Assembly: GCA_024636935.1 (NCBI GenBank)
Contig: JAGXGC010000029.1
Coordinates: 1-55,593, forward strand
Direction: 5' to 3'
Length of the DNA stretch: 55,593 nt
From: Sideroxydans sp.
Lineage (GTDB): Bacteria; Pseudomonadota; Gammaproteobacteria; Burkholderiales; Gallionellaceae
In this document: positions 55,471 to 55,593 of the stretch, in pieces
Numbering within the stretch: the first letter of the stretch is position 1
How the letters are laid out: the number at the start of each line of letters is the position of its first letter
Notes under the pieces: model-generated
Seen by the model: only the letters and a program-made list of their open reading frames with translations
The model's database searches: none
Told to the model about the DNA's origin: nothing
Translations under genes and position numbers: made by a program

Positions 55471-55593
55471 ACACCTCCCACCTAAACGGCATCGTGATGT
55501 GCCAGACTGAAGATTCCAAACCATCAGTCAATAGAGGGAGGTGTGAAATGGATATTACGCGTATCGGCATAGACCTGGCAAAGAGCGTATTTC
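55471..55593 (+). mobile_element. Left end of an IS110-family insertion sequence (runs off window)
   Basis: The reading frame at 55548 begins like IS110-family transposases, and the element continues beyond the window. A 9-base inverted repeat (ACACCTCCC 55471-55479, GGGAGGTGT 55536-55544) lies in its leader; the right arm holds the transposase ribosome site. The exact left boundary is not certain. Confidence 0.6.
55548..55593 (+). CDS. IS110-family transposase (partial, 5' end only)
   Basis: Only 15 residues are visible: MDITRIGIDLAKSVF. This matches the typical start of IS110/IS1111 transposases, in which the Asp of GIDLAK is the first catalytic acidic residue of a RuvC-like domain. A GGGAGGTG ribosome site precedes the ATG and lies in an inverted repeat. 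The rest is outside the window. Confidence 0.75.
   Translation, partial: MDITRIGIDLAKSVF

Overview
This is a window of bacterial chromosome, most likely from a betaproteobacterium. The main evidence is gene order: yebC-ruvC-ruvA-ruvB-ybgC-tol-pal-cpoB-queE-queC; an RNase II-like gene plus tonB ahead of aroE and mtgA; lptM-lysA opposite cyaY; glyQ-glyS-gmhB-plsC; miaB-ybeY-corC; birA-coaX-SPOR; maeB and mqo. A Gallionellaceae or Nitrosomonadales-type host is a guess, since no rRNA or marker comparison could be run. Nearly all genes look intact and most of the region is core genome.

Layout. At 1-2.2 kb a membrane haem-protein gene running off the left edge is divergent from an iron-sulfur flavoprotein gene. 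tRNA-Thr and tRNA-Lys follow at 2.4-2.6 kb. From 12.65 kb down to 2.67 kb one long minus-strand run encodes YebC, RuvCAB with an embedded MenA-type prenyltransferase, the Tol-Pal envelope system, and queuosine-precursor enzymes. At 12.8-13.7 kb a small cytochrome c and a four-EF-hand periplasmic protein converge on a shared terminator. From 13.8 to 30.5 kb the plus strand carries an RNase II homologue, a TonB-like protein, a complete gspC-to-gspN type II secretion cluster, then aroE, mtgA and mgtE. The secretion cluster lies exactly between tonB and aroE. At 30.65-31.15 kb there is a repetitive histone H1-like gene.

At 31.3-34.4 kb lysA and the tiny lipoprotein gene lptM, which is too short for most gene finders, diverge from two genes. 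One is a normal cyaY (frataxin). The other, just before it, encodes a diverged frataxin-like domain fused to one membrane helix, a beta-rich region and a retropepsin-type aspartic protease domain. This fusion is the strongest candidate for something undescribed. The minus-strand run from 41.3 to 34.5 kb makes apolipoprotein N-acyltransferase, a GIY-YIG protein, GlyRS, GmhB, PlsC and a YgjP-like metalloprotease. A plus-strand trio (cNMP-binding protein, MarC, RluF-like) interrupts the usual corC-lnt linkage, and phoH is missing between miaB and ybeY.

At 46.0-46.7 kb lie two tandem paralogous genes for 31- and 32-residue single-helix membrane proteins, the second with a near-ideal ribosome site and a strong terminator, followed by tRNA-Met. 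The right end carries SPOR, coaX, birA, a patatin phospholipase, maeB, mqo, a higBA toxin-antitoxin pair, and the left end of an IS110-family element that runs out of the window.

Starts were chosen by ribosome-binding sites, stop/start overlaps and family N-termini. Several differ from the longest possible reading frame, and the reason is given in each case.
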